Source: Kocuria rhizophila
GTDB lineage: Bacteria; Actinomycetota; Actinomycetes; Actinomycetales; Micrococcaceae
NCBI RefSeq assembly: GCF_003667225.1
Contig: NZ_RCOM01000016.1
Span: forward strand, 1 to 36,157
DNA length: 36,157 nt
Direction: 5' to 3'
This document shows positions 14,391-22,173 of this stretch, piece after piece. Every line of letters begins with the position of its first letter. The first letter of the stretch is position 1. Under the pieces are notes generated by a model that worked only from the letters and a program-made list of their open reading frames with translations, made no database searches and had not been told where the DNA came from. The position numbers and the translations under genes were made by a program.

Positions 14391-15761
14391 ATGTCACGAT
14401 CGACCAGGCCACTGCCCCTTCGACGTTCCGCGGGAGCCCTGGCGCTCGGCGTGGGACTGCTGCTCGGGGGACTGCAGCCGGCCACCGCACAGACCACGCC
14501 GGACACCGCACCGGACGGGAGATTCTCGGAGCTGCCACGCTCCGCCCAGGACCAGGCACTGCAGGAGGAGGGGCTCACGCGGGAGGACGTGGCTCGGGGG
14601 CAGGCGCTGCAGAAGCTCTCCACCACCACGGGCGGCGCGTTCTACGAGACCCCGGCCCAGCTGCCGGCCACGGACGGGGACGTGGTGCGCTCGGAGGCCT
14701 CCACGTTCTACCTGGACCCCGTCAAGCTGATCAAGCCCAACGCGTCCTCCATGCGCATCATGTACAAGACCACCAACAGCAAGAACCAGGCCGTGCCCAC
14801 CACGGGCACCGTACTGGAGTCCAAGGCGGCGTGGAAGAAGGCCGGCCCGCGCCCGCTGGTGGTGCTGTCCCCGGGCACGCAGGGCATGGGCGACCCGTGC
14901 GCCCCCTCCCGCCAGTTGGCCATGGGCATGAACTACGAGGGCATCAGCCTGGCCGGGCTGGTCAACGCCGGCTACAACGTGGTGGTTCCGGACTACATCG
15001 GCCTGGGCACCGAGGGCACCCACACCTACATGAACCGCGTGGACCAGGGCCACGCCGTGCTGGACGCGGTGCGTGCCGCGCAGCGCCTCGGCGTGAAGGG
15101 CATGGACGCCACCACGCCCGTGGCCGCCGTGGGCTACTCGCAGGGTGGCGGAGCCACCGCCTCCGCCGTGGAGATGGCACCCCAGTACGCCCCCGAGCTG
15201 AAGATCAAGAGCGCGTGGGTGGGCGCCCCGCCCGCGGACCTCGTGGCCACGGGCAAGAAGATCGACTCCAGCCTGTTCACGGGCCTGTCCTTCTACGTGA
15301 TGGGCGCCGCCCAGGACTCCGGGGTGGACGTGCGGAGCAAGCTCAACGCGGAGGGGCAGAAGCGCTACGACAAGGCCCAGGAGAGCTGCGTCATCGGGGG
15401 TGTCCTGGGTGAAGCCCTGGTGCCCTCCAAAACCCTCACGGCGGACGGTCGCTCGTTCTCCCAGCTGCTCGAGGACCCTGAGCTGAAGGCGTACCTCAAG
15501 GCTCAGGACAACGGTGCCGCGGGCCGCCACCCCGCCGTGCCGGTGCGGGTCGCGCACGGGCTCGCGGACGACGTCGTGCCCTACCAGGCGGGGCGCAACC
15601 TCGCCAAGAGCTGGTGCACCGCCGGGACGAACGTGTCCCTGCAGACACTGGTGACCCCCACCCATCTGGGCGGCTACGTGGAGGGCATCCCCTCGATGCT
15701 CGCCTACCTGGACGCCCGCTTCAACGGCATCCCGCAGACCAGCTCGTGCTGGCGGCTGTGA
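14391..15761 (+). CDS. Secreted lipase (LIP / triacylglycerol lipase family)
   Basis: A 456-residue secreted alpha/beta hydrolase of the actinobacterial/fungal LIP family. The N-terminus MSRSTRPLPLRRS plus a hydrophobic stretch ending at ATAQ forms a signal peptide of about 35 residues. The nucleophile elbow is GYSQGGG; the Asp and His of the triad are likely in HGLADDVVPY and PTHLGGY. Two Cys pairs suggest disulphides, and the family is typically 400-450 residues. ATG 14391 is preferred over GTG 14355, which would lie inside the CRP/GlxR palindrome and place a basic extension before the signal peptide. A strong hairpin follows the gene. Likely hydrolyses extracellular triglycerides or esters. 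Confidence 0.9.
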   Translation: MSRSTRPLPLRRSAGALALGVGLLLGGLQPATAQTTPDTAPDGRFSELPRSAQDQALQEEGLTREDVARGQALQKLSTTTGGAFYETPAQLPATDGDVVRSEASTFYLDPVKLIKPNASSMRIMYKTTNSKNQAVPTTGTVLESKAAWKKAGPRPLVVLSPGTQGMGDPCAPSRQLAMGMNYEGISLAGLVNAGYNVVVPDYIGLGTEGTHTYMNRVDQGHAVLDAVRAAQRLGVKGMDATTPVAAVGYSQGGGATASAVEMAPQYAPELKIKSAWVGAPPADLVATGKKIDSSLFTGLSFYVMGAAQDSGVDVRSKLNAEGQKRYDKAQESCVIGGVLGEALVPSKTLTADGRSFSQLLEDPELKAYLKAQDNGAAGRHPAVPVRVAHGLADDVVPYQAGRNLAKSWCTAGTNVSLQTLVTPTHLGGYVEGIPSMLAYLDARFNGIPQTSSCWRL

Positions 15762-15778
15762 GGCCGTGAGCTGAGCTG

Positions 15779-15818
15779 CCGCGCCCCGGTACCGCAAACA
15801 CGCGGGACCGGGGCGCGG
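15779..15818. terminator. Terminator hairpin after lipase gene
   Basis: A 12-bp stem, CCGCGCCCCGGT (15779-15790) with ACCGGGGCGCGG (15807-15818), follows the lipase stop by about 20 bases. CCGC and GCGG inside the loop can extend it. Confidence 0.75.
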
Positions 15819-15918
15819 TGCTGGTGCGGCGGCGTCGTGCCCGCCGCAGACCTGCAAAAAAGCATGTGACGGCGGCCGAATCATGATCCGCGCCACAGGA
15901 GCCAGGCCCCCGGTCGCC

Positions 15919-15924
15919 TAGACT
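15919..15924 (+). promoter_or_regulatory. Candidate -10 box for fba
   Basis: TAGACT, identical to the candidate box before purA (29322-29327), lies 61 bases before the fba ATG. No convincing -35 is visible. Upstream, 15826-15845 holds a small hairpin (GCGGCGG/CCGCCGC) containing a GCGGCGTCGT word. Confidence 0.45.
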
Positions 15925-15985
15925 GGGAACAGGCCTCAGGCCACGGTCCAACCGTGCATCGGGAACCCAGAAGAAGGAGCACTCC

Positions 15986-17008
15986 ATGCCCATCGCAACC
16001 CCTGACGTTTACTCCGAGATGATCGACCGGGCCAAGGAGAAGGGCTTCGCGTACCCGGCCATCAACGTGACCTCCTCGCAGACGCTCAACGCCGCGATCC
16101 GCGGTTTCGCCGAGGCCGGTTCGGACGGCATCATCCAGGCCTCCACCGGCGGTGCGGCGTACTGGTCCGGCTCCTCCGTGAAGGACATGGTCACGGGTTC
16201 GCTGGCCATGGCCGCGTTCGCCCGCGAGGTGGCCAAGAAGTACGACGTCAACATCGCCCTGCACACCGACCACTGCCCGCAGGACAAGCTCGAGGGCTTC
16301 GTGCTCCCGCTGCTCGCCGAGTCCGAGAAGGCCGTGGCCCGCGGTGAGGACCCCATCTTCCAGTCGCACATGTGGGACGGCTCCGCGATCGCCCTGGACG
16401 AGAACCTGAAGATCGCCCAGGAGCTGCTGGAGCGCACGAACAAGGCGCACATCATCCTGGAGGTGGAGATCGGCGCCGTGGGCGGCGAGGAGGACGGCGT
16501 GGTCGGCGAGATCAACGACTCCCTCTACACCACCGTGGCGGACGGCATGAAGACCATCGAGGCGCTCGGCGCCGGCGAGAAGGGCCGCTACATCACCGCC
16601 CTGACCTTCGGCAACGTCCACGGCGTCTACAAGCCCGGCAACGTGCGTCTGCGCCCCGAGCTGCTCAAGGAGATCCAGGACGAGGTCGGGAAGAAGATCG
16701 GCAAGGACCGCCCGTTCGACCTCGTGTTCCACGGCGGCTCCGGCTCCACCGCCCAGGAGATCGCGGATGCCGTCTCCTACGGCGTCATCAAGATGAACGT
16801 GGACACCGACACCCAGTACGCGTTCACCCGCCCCGTGGCCGGCTTCATGCTGAGCAACTACGACGGCGTCCTGAAGATCGACGGCGAGGTCGGCAACAAG
16901 AAGAAGTACGACCCCCGCGTGTGGGGCGCCGATGCCGAGACCGGCATGGCCGCCCGCGTGGTGGAGGCCTGCCAGAACCTCGGATCCGCGGGCACGTCCA
17001 TCAAGTAG
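15986..17008 (+). CDS. fba: Class II fructose-bisphosphate aldolase
   Basis: Zinc-dependent aldolase interconverting fructose 1,6-bisphosphate with dihydroxyacetone phosphate and glyceraldehyde 3-phosphate in glycolysis and gluconeogenesis. The 340-residue protein has the metal-site residues His96 (HTDHCPQDK), a Glu in LEVEIGAVGG, His212 (GNVHGVYKPGNV) and His249 (VFHGGSGS). Length and motifs match the class IIA enzymes of Micrococcales and Corynebacteriales. ATG 15986 has AAGGAG 8 bases upstream. A perfect hairpin terminates it, so it is probably monocistronic. The DUF3151 gene usually near fba in this group is here separated by the M20/abgT pair. Confidence 0.96.
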   Translation: MPIATPDVYSEMIDRAKEKGFAYPAINVTSSQTLNAAIRGFAEAGSDGIIQASTGGAAYWSGSSVKDMVTGSLAMAAFAREVAKKYDVNIALHTDHCPQDKLEGFVLPLLAESEKAVARGEDPIFQSHMWDGSAIALDENLKIAQELLERTNKAHIILEVEIGAVGGEEDGVVGEINDSLYTTVADGMKTIEALGAGEKGRYITALTFGNVHGVYKPGNVRLRPELLKEIQDEVGKKIGKDRPFDLVFHGGSGSTAQEIADAVSYGVIKMNVDTDTQYAFTRPVAGFMLSNYDGVLKIDGEVGNKKKYDPRVWGADAETGMAARVVEACQNLGSAGTSIK

Positions 17009-17025
17009 CCCGCACGTTTCTCTCC

Positions 17026-17055
17026 GGCGCCCCGCACGTCCGCGTGCGGGGCGCC
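17026..17055. terminator. Terminator hairpin after fba
   Basis: A perfect 13-bp stem, GGCGCCCCGCACG (17026-17038) with CGTGCGGGGCGCC (17043-17055), and a 4-base loop lies 17 bases past the fba stop. Confidence 0.85.
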
Positions 17056-17062
17056 GCCGTGC

Positions 17063-17087
17063 TGTGAGTCAGCTCACTTGGTACTGT
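17063..17087 (+). promoter_or_regulatory. CRP/GlxR-type operator and -10 box for the M20/abgT unit
   Basis: TGTGA-GTCAGC-TCACT (17063-17078) matches the CRP/GlxR consensus except for the last base. TACTGT (17082-17087) follows as a -10 box, and the ATG comes 7 bases later, implying a leaderless message. The operator sits between the expected -35 and -10 positions, so binding would more likely repress than activate. Confidence 0.6.
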
Positions 17088-17094
17088 CCTGGGC

Positions 17095-18489
17095 ATGGCA
17101 TCCCCGCACGAGCAGCCCGCGCCCTCCGCACCACAGCCCGCCCCGAACCACGAACTGCGTGAGCCATCACACGCGTACCTGCATCAGCTGCAGCGGGACA
17201 CGGAGCGCCGCAAGCAGGAGCTCACCCACCACCTGCGGGATCACCACGGTGCGGCGTCCGCGGCGCAGGAGCGCCTGCAGGCCCTGGTGGATGAGCAGTC
17301 CGAGGACCTCGTGCGCATCCTGCACGAGCTGCACCAGGACCCGGAGACGGCGTTCCAGGAGCACCGCGCCGCGCGGCGCATCATGGAGCACCTCACCCGG
17401 CACGGGATCGAGGCGCAGAGCCCCGCATTCGGGCTGGACACCGCCGTCCACGCGGAGGTTTCCTCCGAGGACTTCGACCCTCGCTCCCACCGCACCATCG
17501 CGGTGATGTCCGAGTACGACGCACTGCCGGGGATCGGCCACGGCTGCGGGCACAACGTGATCGCGGTGACGGGCCTCGGGGCGTTCGTCGCGCTCGCCGA
17601 GCTGCTGCGGGAGGACCCCGGCGCGTTCTCCGGGCGCGTGGTCTACCTGGGCACCCCCGCAGAGGAGGGGGAGGGTGGCAAGGAGATCATGGCCCGCAAC
17701 GGTGCGCTTGAGGGCATCGACGCCGCCGCCATGGTCCACCCCTACATGACGGATCTGGTGGGCCAGGTCTGGCTCGGACGGCGCCAGTGCGAGGTGACCT
17801 TCCACGGCCGGGCCTCCCATGCGTCGTCGCACCCTTTCATGGGGCGCAATGCGCTCGACGGTGCTGTGCTCGCCTACCAGGGGCTCGGTCTGCTGCGTCA
17901 GCAGACCCCGCCCACGGACCGGATACACGCCGTGCTGCCGGACGGTGGGGAGCGGCCCAACATCATCACCGAGTCCGCCACCCTGCGGCTCTACGTGCGC
18001 TCGCAACGCCCCGAGACACTCAGTGCGCTGTCGCAACGGGTGAACGAGGTGATGGAAGGGGCCGCGCTGATGGCCGGCGTGGGCGTGAGCATCGCGTGGG
18101 ACACCTCCCCGGCCACGCTGCCCGTGCTCAGCAACGGCCCGCTGTCCGACCGCTGGGTCCTCGCGCAGCAGCGGCGCGGGCGGGATCCCTACCCCGCCGG
18201 CACACTGTCCGAGGTGCTGGCCGCCTCCACGGACTTCGGCAACGTCAGCTACCGAGTCCCCGGAATCCACCCGCTCATCGGTATCGCCACGGAGGACACG
18301 GGGTTGCACTCCCGCGAGTTCGCGGAGGCGGCGGGCTCCCCGCACGCGGAGCAGGCTGGTCTCGACGGCGCGTACGGACTGGCCGCCGTGGCCCTCGACT
18401 ACCTGACGGACGACGAGCTGGCCGCCGACGTCGCGGAGGACTTCCGCGCCAATGGTGGCGGGATCTCGGTGCCCGACTACTTCGGCTGA
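17095..18489 (+). CDS. M20-family amidohydrolase (AbgB-like p-aminobenzoyl-glutamate hydrolase)
   Basis: A 464-residue M20D metallo-amidohydrolase. After a polar, coiled-coil-like N-terminal segment of about 60 residues, the catalytic fold starts near ELHQDPETAFQE. Metal ligands are visible in GIGHGCGHN (the Cys-containing M20D form), PAEEGEGG and the His of AAMVHPY; GRASHAS begins the dimerisation domain. It is followed by an AbgT transporter 44 bases downstream. In E. coli AbgT imports p-aminobenzoyl-glutamate and AbgAB hydrolyses it; here a single AbgB-like subunit is present, so the substrate may be this folate breakdown product or another N-acyl amino acid or dipeptide. ATG 17095 fits a leaderless promoter. 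Confidence 0.85.
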   Translation: MASPHEQPAPSAPQPAPNHELREPSHAYLHQLQRDTERRKQELTHHLRDHHGAASAAQERLQALVDEQSEDLVRILHELHQDPETAFQEHRAARRIMEHLTRHGIEAQSPAFGLDTAVHAEVSSEDFDPRSHRTIAVMSEYDALPGIGHGCGHNVIAVTGLGAFVALAELLREDPGAFSGRVVYLGTPAEEGEGGKEIMARNGALEGIDAAAMVHPYMTDLVGQVWLGRRQCEVTFHGRASHASSHPFMGRNALDGAVLAYQGLGLLRQQTPPTDRIHAVLPDGGERPNIITESATLRLYVRSQRPETLSALSQRVNEVMEGAALMAGVGVSIAWDTSPATLPVLSNGPLSDRWVLAQQRRGRDPYPAGTLSEVLAASTDFGNVSYRVPGIHPLIGIATEDTGLHSREFAEAAGSPHAEQAGLDGAYGLAAVALDYLTDDELAADVAEDFRANGGGISVPDYFG

Positions 18490-18533
18490 ACCACCCGGCG
18501 AAACCCCTCCACCCCGACCACGACGGAGCACGC

Positions 18534-20165
18534 ATGAACGCCACCGCCACCAAGCGCAGCCTGGGAGACCGGTTCCTCACCGGGATCGAGCGGGTGGGCA
18601 ACAAACTGCCCGAGCCCTTTGCGCTGTTCACCATCCTCTTCCTGATCACCGCCGTTGTCTCCACGGCCATGGCCTGGGCCGGCGTGGTGGTGCAGGTTCC
18701 GGGCAAGGAAGATCCCGTGGTCATCCAGGGCCTCTTTACAGGGGATGGGATCGCGTGGTTCACCACCACCCTGGGGGAGAACTACATCGGCTTCCCGCCG
18801 CTCGTGACGGTGGCGACCATCCTGCTGGCCATAGGCATCGCGGAGAAGTCCGGGTTCCTGGCCGCGGCCATTCGCTTCGCGATCGGCAGCGCACCGCGGT
18901 GGATGCTGCCCTACACCGTGGGGTTCGTGGGTGTGGTGGGTTCCATCATGGCAGACTCTGCATTCGTGGTGATCCCGCCGTTGGCGGCGCTCGCCTTCAA
19001 GGCTGCGGGTCGCCATCCGGTCGCTGGTCTGCTGGGTGGCTTCGCCGCAGCGGGAGCTGGGTACTCCACCAACATCTTTCCCACATCCTTGGACGCGCTG
19101 TTCGCGGGAATCACCAACGCAGTGATTCCCACCGTGCCGGCGCTCGCGGAGACCGCCACAGAGGTCAACCCCCTGTCCAACTACTACTTCAACATCGTCT
19201 CCGCTCTCGTACTGTCACTGGTGGCCGGGTGGGTCATCGACAAGATCGTGGAGCCCAGGGTGGAGCGCGCCGGAGTCTCCCGGGACGAGGTCAGTCCCGA
19301 GACCCAGCAGCTCATGACGGACACGCGGGCCATCCGCATCGTGGGGGACGAGCAGACGGTCGCCGAGTCGCAGGAACCCGACGTGGAAGCGGCCCTGTCA
19401 CCCCGTGAGAAGAAGGCCCTGCTGTGGGGCGGAGTCACCTTCGTGCTGATCGGCGTGGTTCTCGCGGTCTTTGCCCTGGTGCCCAACTCTCCGTGGCGCA
19501 ACGAGGACGGTGGGTTCCTCCCCAAGTCGCCGCTGCTGTCCTCGATCGTGTTCATCATCTTCGCGTTCTTCTCCGTGAGCGGCTACGTCTACGGGCGGGT
19601 GGCCGGCACCGTCCGTGGGTACAAGGACGTGCCCGTGATGATGGGCGCCGCGCTGAGGGACATGACCTCGTTCCTGGTGCTCGCGTTCGTGCTGGGGCAG
19701 TTCATCGCCCTGTTCAACTGGTCCGGAATCGGCTCATGGATCGCGGTCAGCGGGGCCACGGCCCTCGAGAACGCTGGGGTGACAGGCTTCCCGGTGATCA
19801 TCGGTTTCATCCTGCTGTGCTCGTTGCTGAACCTGTTCATCATCTCCGGGTCCTCCATGTGGACGCTCATGGCGGCCGTGTTCGTGCCCATGTTCGGCAT
19901 CCTCGGTTTCGAGCCAGCGTTCATCCAGGCCGCGTTCCGGGTGGGGGATTCCGCCACCCAGGTGATGACACCGCTGAACCCCTACATGGTCGTGCTGCTC
20001 ACGATGCTCCGGAAGTACGAGCCCTCTGCGGGTCTCGGCACGGTGATGGCCCGGATGATCCCGTTCGTCGTCCCCTTCTGGGTGGTCTGGGTGATCATTC
20101 TGGTGGTGTTCTACGTCTTCGGCCTGCCCCTCGGACCAGGTGTGGGGATCATGATCGGCGACTGA
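18534..20165 (+). CDS. abgT: AbgT-family transporter
   Basis: A 543-residue inner-membrane transporter of the AbgT family with about a dozen hydrophobic segments. Diagnostic stretches are ERVGNKLPEPFALF near the N-terminus, GSIMADSAFVVIPPLAAL, the hairpin region AGYSTNIFPTSLDAL, and SGSSMWTLMAAVFVPMF plus TPLNPYMVVLL in the second half. AbgT proteins import p-aminobenzoyl-glutamate, and some export sulphonamides. ATG 18534 has GGAG 7 bases upstream and lies 44 bases after the M20 hydrolase, so the two form an uptake-and-hydrolysis operon under the upstream CRP/GlxR-like site. Confidence 0.93.
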   Translation: MNATATKRSLGDRFLTGIERVGNKLPEPFALFTILFLITAVVSTAMAWAGVVVQVPGKEDPVVIQGLFTGDGIAWFTTTLGENYIGFPPLVTVATILLAIGIAEKSGFLAAAIRFAIGSAPRWMLPYTVGFVGVVGSIMADSAFVVIPPLAALAFKAAGRHPVAGLLGGFAAAGAGYSTNIFPTSLDALFAGITNAVIPTVPALAETATEVNPLSNYYFNIVSALVLSLVAGWVIDKIVEPRVERAGVSRDEVSPETQQLMTDTRAIRIVGDEQTVAESQEPDVEAALSPREKKALLWGGVTFVLIGVVLAVFALVPNSPWRNEDGGFLPKSPLLSSIVFIIFAFFSVSGYVYGRVAGTVRGYKDVPVMMGAALRDMTSFLVLAFVLGQFIALFNWSGIGSWIAVSGATALENAGVTGFPVIIGFILLCSLLNLFIISGSSMWTLMAAVFVPMFGILGFEPAFIQAAFRVGDSATQVMTPLNPYMVVLLTMLRKYEPSAGLGTVMARMIPFVVPFWVVWVIILVVFYVFGLPLGPGVGIMIGD

Positions 20166-20212
20166 GGCCACCCCTGCAGCGAACGGCGTGGAGCGGCGTC
20201 GTGAACCGTGCG

Positions 20213-20218
20213 TACAGT
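20213..20218 (+). promoter_or_regulatory. Candidate -10 box for DUF3151 gene
   Basis: TACAGT lies 37 bases before the GTG start. A GCGGCGTCGT word is at 20193-20202, in the -35 region. Confidence 0.35.
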
Positions 20219-20255
20219 GGCAGCGAACCCCGCACGACCGTGGAAAGGAACCACC

Positions 20256-20678
20256 GTGGCACTGCTCGGCAAGAACCTGCTGGACGAACCGGCGCCCACG
20301 CACCTGGAGGAGAACGAGGCGATGACCGCGCGCTTCGAGGCCGGTGACGAGGCCGAGGACCTCGCCGCCGCGTTCCCCAAGGAGCAGCTGCCGTGGGCGA
20401 TCCTCGCGGAGGAGGCGCTCGCGGACGGGCGCACCCTGGAGGGCTACGCGTACGCCCGCGTGGGCTACCACCGCGGCCTGGACTCGCTGCGCGCCCACGG
20501 CTGGAAGGGCCACGGCGCCGTGCCGTACGCGCACGAGCCCAACCGCGGGTTCCTGCGGGCGCTCGCCGCGCTCGGCCAGGCCGCCGCGCAGATCGGTGAG
20601 GCGGACGAGGCCGCCCGGATCGAGAAGTTCCTGAACGACTCGGACCCGGAGGCGGCCGCGCAGATCCAGGCCCGCTGA
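20256..20678 (+). CDS. DUF3151 domain-containing protein
   Basis: A 140-residue soluble, acidic, alpha-helical protein with no assigned biochemical role. The order of motifs (LLGKNLLDEPAPTHL, PWAILAEEAL, EGYAYARVGYHRGLDSLRAHGWKGHGAVPYAHEPNRGFLRAL) is that of the actinobacterial DUF3151 family, which typically sits beside fba. The Tyr/Arg/His-rich GYHRGLDSLRA core looks TPR-like. GTG 20256 has GGAAAGGAA about 8 bases upstream. A hairpin follows the stop. Confidence 0.85.
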   Translation: MALLGKNLLDEPAPTHLEENEAMTARFEAGDEAEDLAAAFPKEQLPWAILAEEALADGRTLEGYAYARVGYHRGLDSLRAHGWKGHGAVPYAHEPNRGFLRALAALGQAAAQIGEADEAARIEKFLNDSDPEAAAQIQAR

Positions 20679-20705
20679 CCTCTCTCTCCTCCGCACCGTG
20701 CGGTC

Positions 20706-20740
20706 CCGAGCGCCTGTTCCCCTGTGGGGCGGGCGCTCGG
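20706..20740. terminator. Terminator hairpin after DUF3151 gene
   Basis: CCGAGCGCC (20706-20714) and GGCGCTCGG (20732-20740) form a 9-bp stem; CCCC and GGGG inside the loop can add to it. Confidence 0.65.
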
Positions 20741-20778
20741 TCACATTCGGGAGGGCCCCTGCTCCCTGTCAGTCCCGT

Positions 20779-20797
20779 GGGACACAATGGGGACACA
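20779..20797 (+). promoter_or_regulatory. Direct repeat GGGACACA x2, 11-bp spacing, upstream of ald
   Basis: GGGACACA occurs at 20779-20786 and 20790-20797, one helical turn apart, about 80-100 bases upstream of the alanine dehydrogenase start. CACAAT between them could be a -10 box. The spacing is that expected for two protein subunits on one face of the helix. Confidence 0.35.
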
Positions 20798-20877
20798 TCA
20801 GGGGCTCAGCGCGGAGTCCGGGCACATCCCCTCGTGCTGCGCGCCGCCCATGGACTTCCCACGAGGAGCGTGCCGTC

Positions 20878-21966
20878 ATGAGAATCTCCGTCCCCCGCGA
20901 AATCAAGCCCGAAGAAGCCCGTGTGGGCCTCACCCCCACCATGGTCACCGCGCTGACCGCCCAGGGCCACGAGGTGTTCGTGGAGGAGGGCGCCGGTCTG
21001 GGGGCCGGGTTCTCCGACGACGACTACCGCGAGGCGGGCGCGCAGCTCACCTCCCAGGAGGAGGCGTGGGCCCAGGCGGAGCTGCTCGTGAAGGTCAAGG
21101 AGCCGATCCCCGCGGAGTACGGGTTCCTGCGCTCCGACCTCACCGTGTTCACGTACCTGCACCTCGCGGCCAGCCGTGAGCTGACGGAGGCCATGCTGGA
21201 CAGCGGTGTCACCGGCATCGCCTACGAGACCGTGCGCGTGGGCCGGACCCTCCCGCTGCTGCGCCCGATGTCCGAGATCGCGGGGCGCCTGGCGATCGCC
21301 AACGCCGCGCACCACCTGCAGTTCCACGCCGGCGGTTCGGGCATCCTGCTGGGTCGTGTGCCCGGTGTGGTCCCCTCCACCGTGCTGGTGATCGGCGGCG
21401 GCACCGTGGGCGAGCACGCCGCACGCGCCGCCGTGGGTGCCGGTGCTGACGTCACCATCCTCGAGGCCAACGGGGACCGCATCCGCCAGCTGGACGCCCT
21501 GTTCCCCCACGCCCGTGTCCTGATGAGCGACGCCCACCGAATCGAGGAGGAGCTGCCCCGCGCGGACGTGGTGGTCGGCTCCGTGCTGATCCCGGGTGCC
21601 GCCGCCCCCAAGCTCGTGCGCCGCGAGCACCTGTCCCTGCTCAAGCCGCACGCCCTCATGGTGGACGTGGCCGTGGACCAGGGCGGCTGCTTCGAGACCA
21701 CCCACCCCACCTCCTACCACGACCCCGTGTACGAGGTGGACGGCATCCGCCACTACTGCGTGGCCAACCTCCCGGGCGCGGTGCCCGTCACCGCCACTCA
21801 GGGCCTCACTCACGCCACCACGCCGTACGTCATGCGCCTCGCCGGCGGCATCGACGCCGCCCTGGAGTCCGACGCCGCTCTGGCCACCGGGCTCTCCACG
21901 CGTGACGGCAAGCTCCACACGCCGGGCGTGGCGGAGACCTTCCCGGACCTGCCCTCGGCGGTCTGA
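20878..21966 (+). CDS. ald: Alanine dehydrogenase
   Basis: NAD-dependent enzyme interconverting L-alanine with pyruvate and ammonia. The 362-residue protein contains catalytic Lys74 (LVKVKEP), His95 (TYLHLAA), the Rossmann motif VLVIGGGTVGEHAA and Asp267 in DVAVDQGGCFET, all in the expected order; length is close to the usual 370. ATG 20878 has GAGGAG 7 bases upstream, and the frame before it is not protein-like. It lets the cell use alanine as carbon and nitrogen source; direct-repeat elements upstream may bind its regulator. Confidence 0.95.
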   Translation: MRISVPREIKPEEARVGLTPTMVTALTAQGHEVFVEEGAGLGAGFSDDDYREAGAQLTSQEEAWAQAELLVKVKEPIPAEYGFLRSDLTVFTYLHLAASRELTEAMLDSGVTGIAYETVRVGRTLPLLRPMSEIAGRLAIANAAHHLQFHAGGSGILLGRVPGVVPSTVLVIGGGTVGEHAARAAVGAGADVTILEANGDRIRQLDALFPHARVLMSDAHRIEEELPRADVVVGSVLIPGAAAPKLVRREHLSLLKPHALMVDVAVDQGGCFETTHPTSYHDPVYEVDGIRHYCVANLPGAVPVTATQGLTHATTPYVMRLAGGIDAALESDAALATGLSTRDGKLHTPGVAETFPDLPSAV

Positions 21967-21989
21967 GGGCTGCAGTTCACAGCGCACCA

Positions 21990-22067
21990 CGTGCGCGACG
22001 CCGCGCCGCGCACGACGCCGCACCGGCACCGGACGCCGCAGGGAACGTTCCCCGCGGCGGCCGGTGC
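21990..22067. terminator. Bidirectional terminator region with nested hairpins
   Basis: A first stem CGTGCGCG/CGCGCACG spans 21990-22014. A second, larger one spans 22020-22067: GCACCGGC (22020-22027) pairs with GCCGGTGC (22060-22067), and inside it CGCCGC pairs with GCGGCG around the 12-bp palindrome GGGAACGTTCCC (22041-22052). It separates the convergent ald and permease genes. No gene is seen between 21967 and 22173. Confidence 0.6.
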
Positions 22068-22173
22068 CGTTGTCGTGAATGGGTCCGCGGTCGCGTCCGC
22101 CGCCTCTGCCACTGGTGGAGGCCGGTGCGGTGGTCGTAAGGGCTCGCCCCCTGGACAGGTTCCCGCGCCGCGG

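Noticed and set aside
12209-15412. A 1067-codon plus-strand frame across the LysR and lyase genes
   Set aside because: It is antisense to two well-supported minus-strand genes and then out of frame in the lipase. No motifs are visible.
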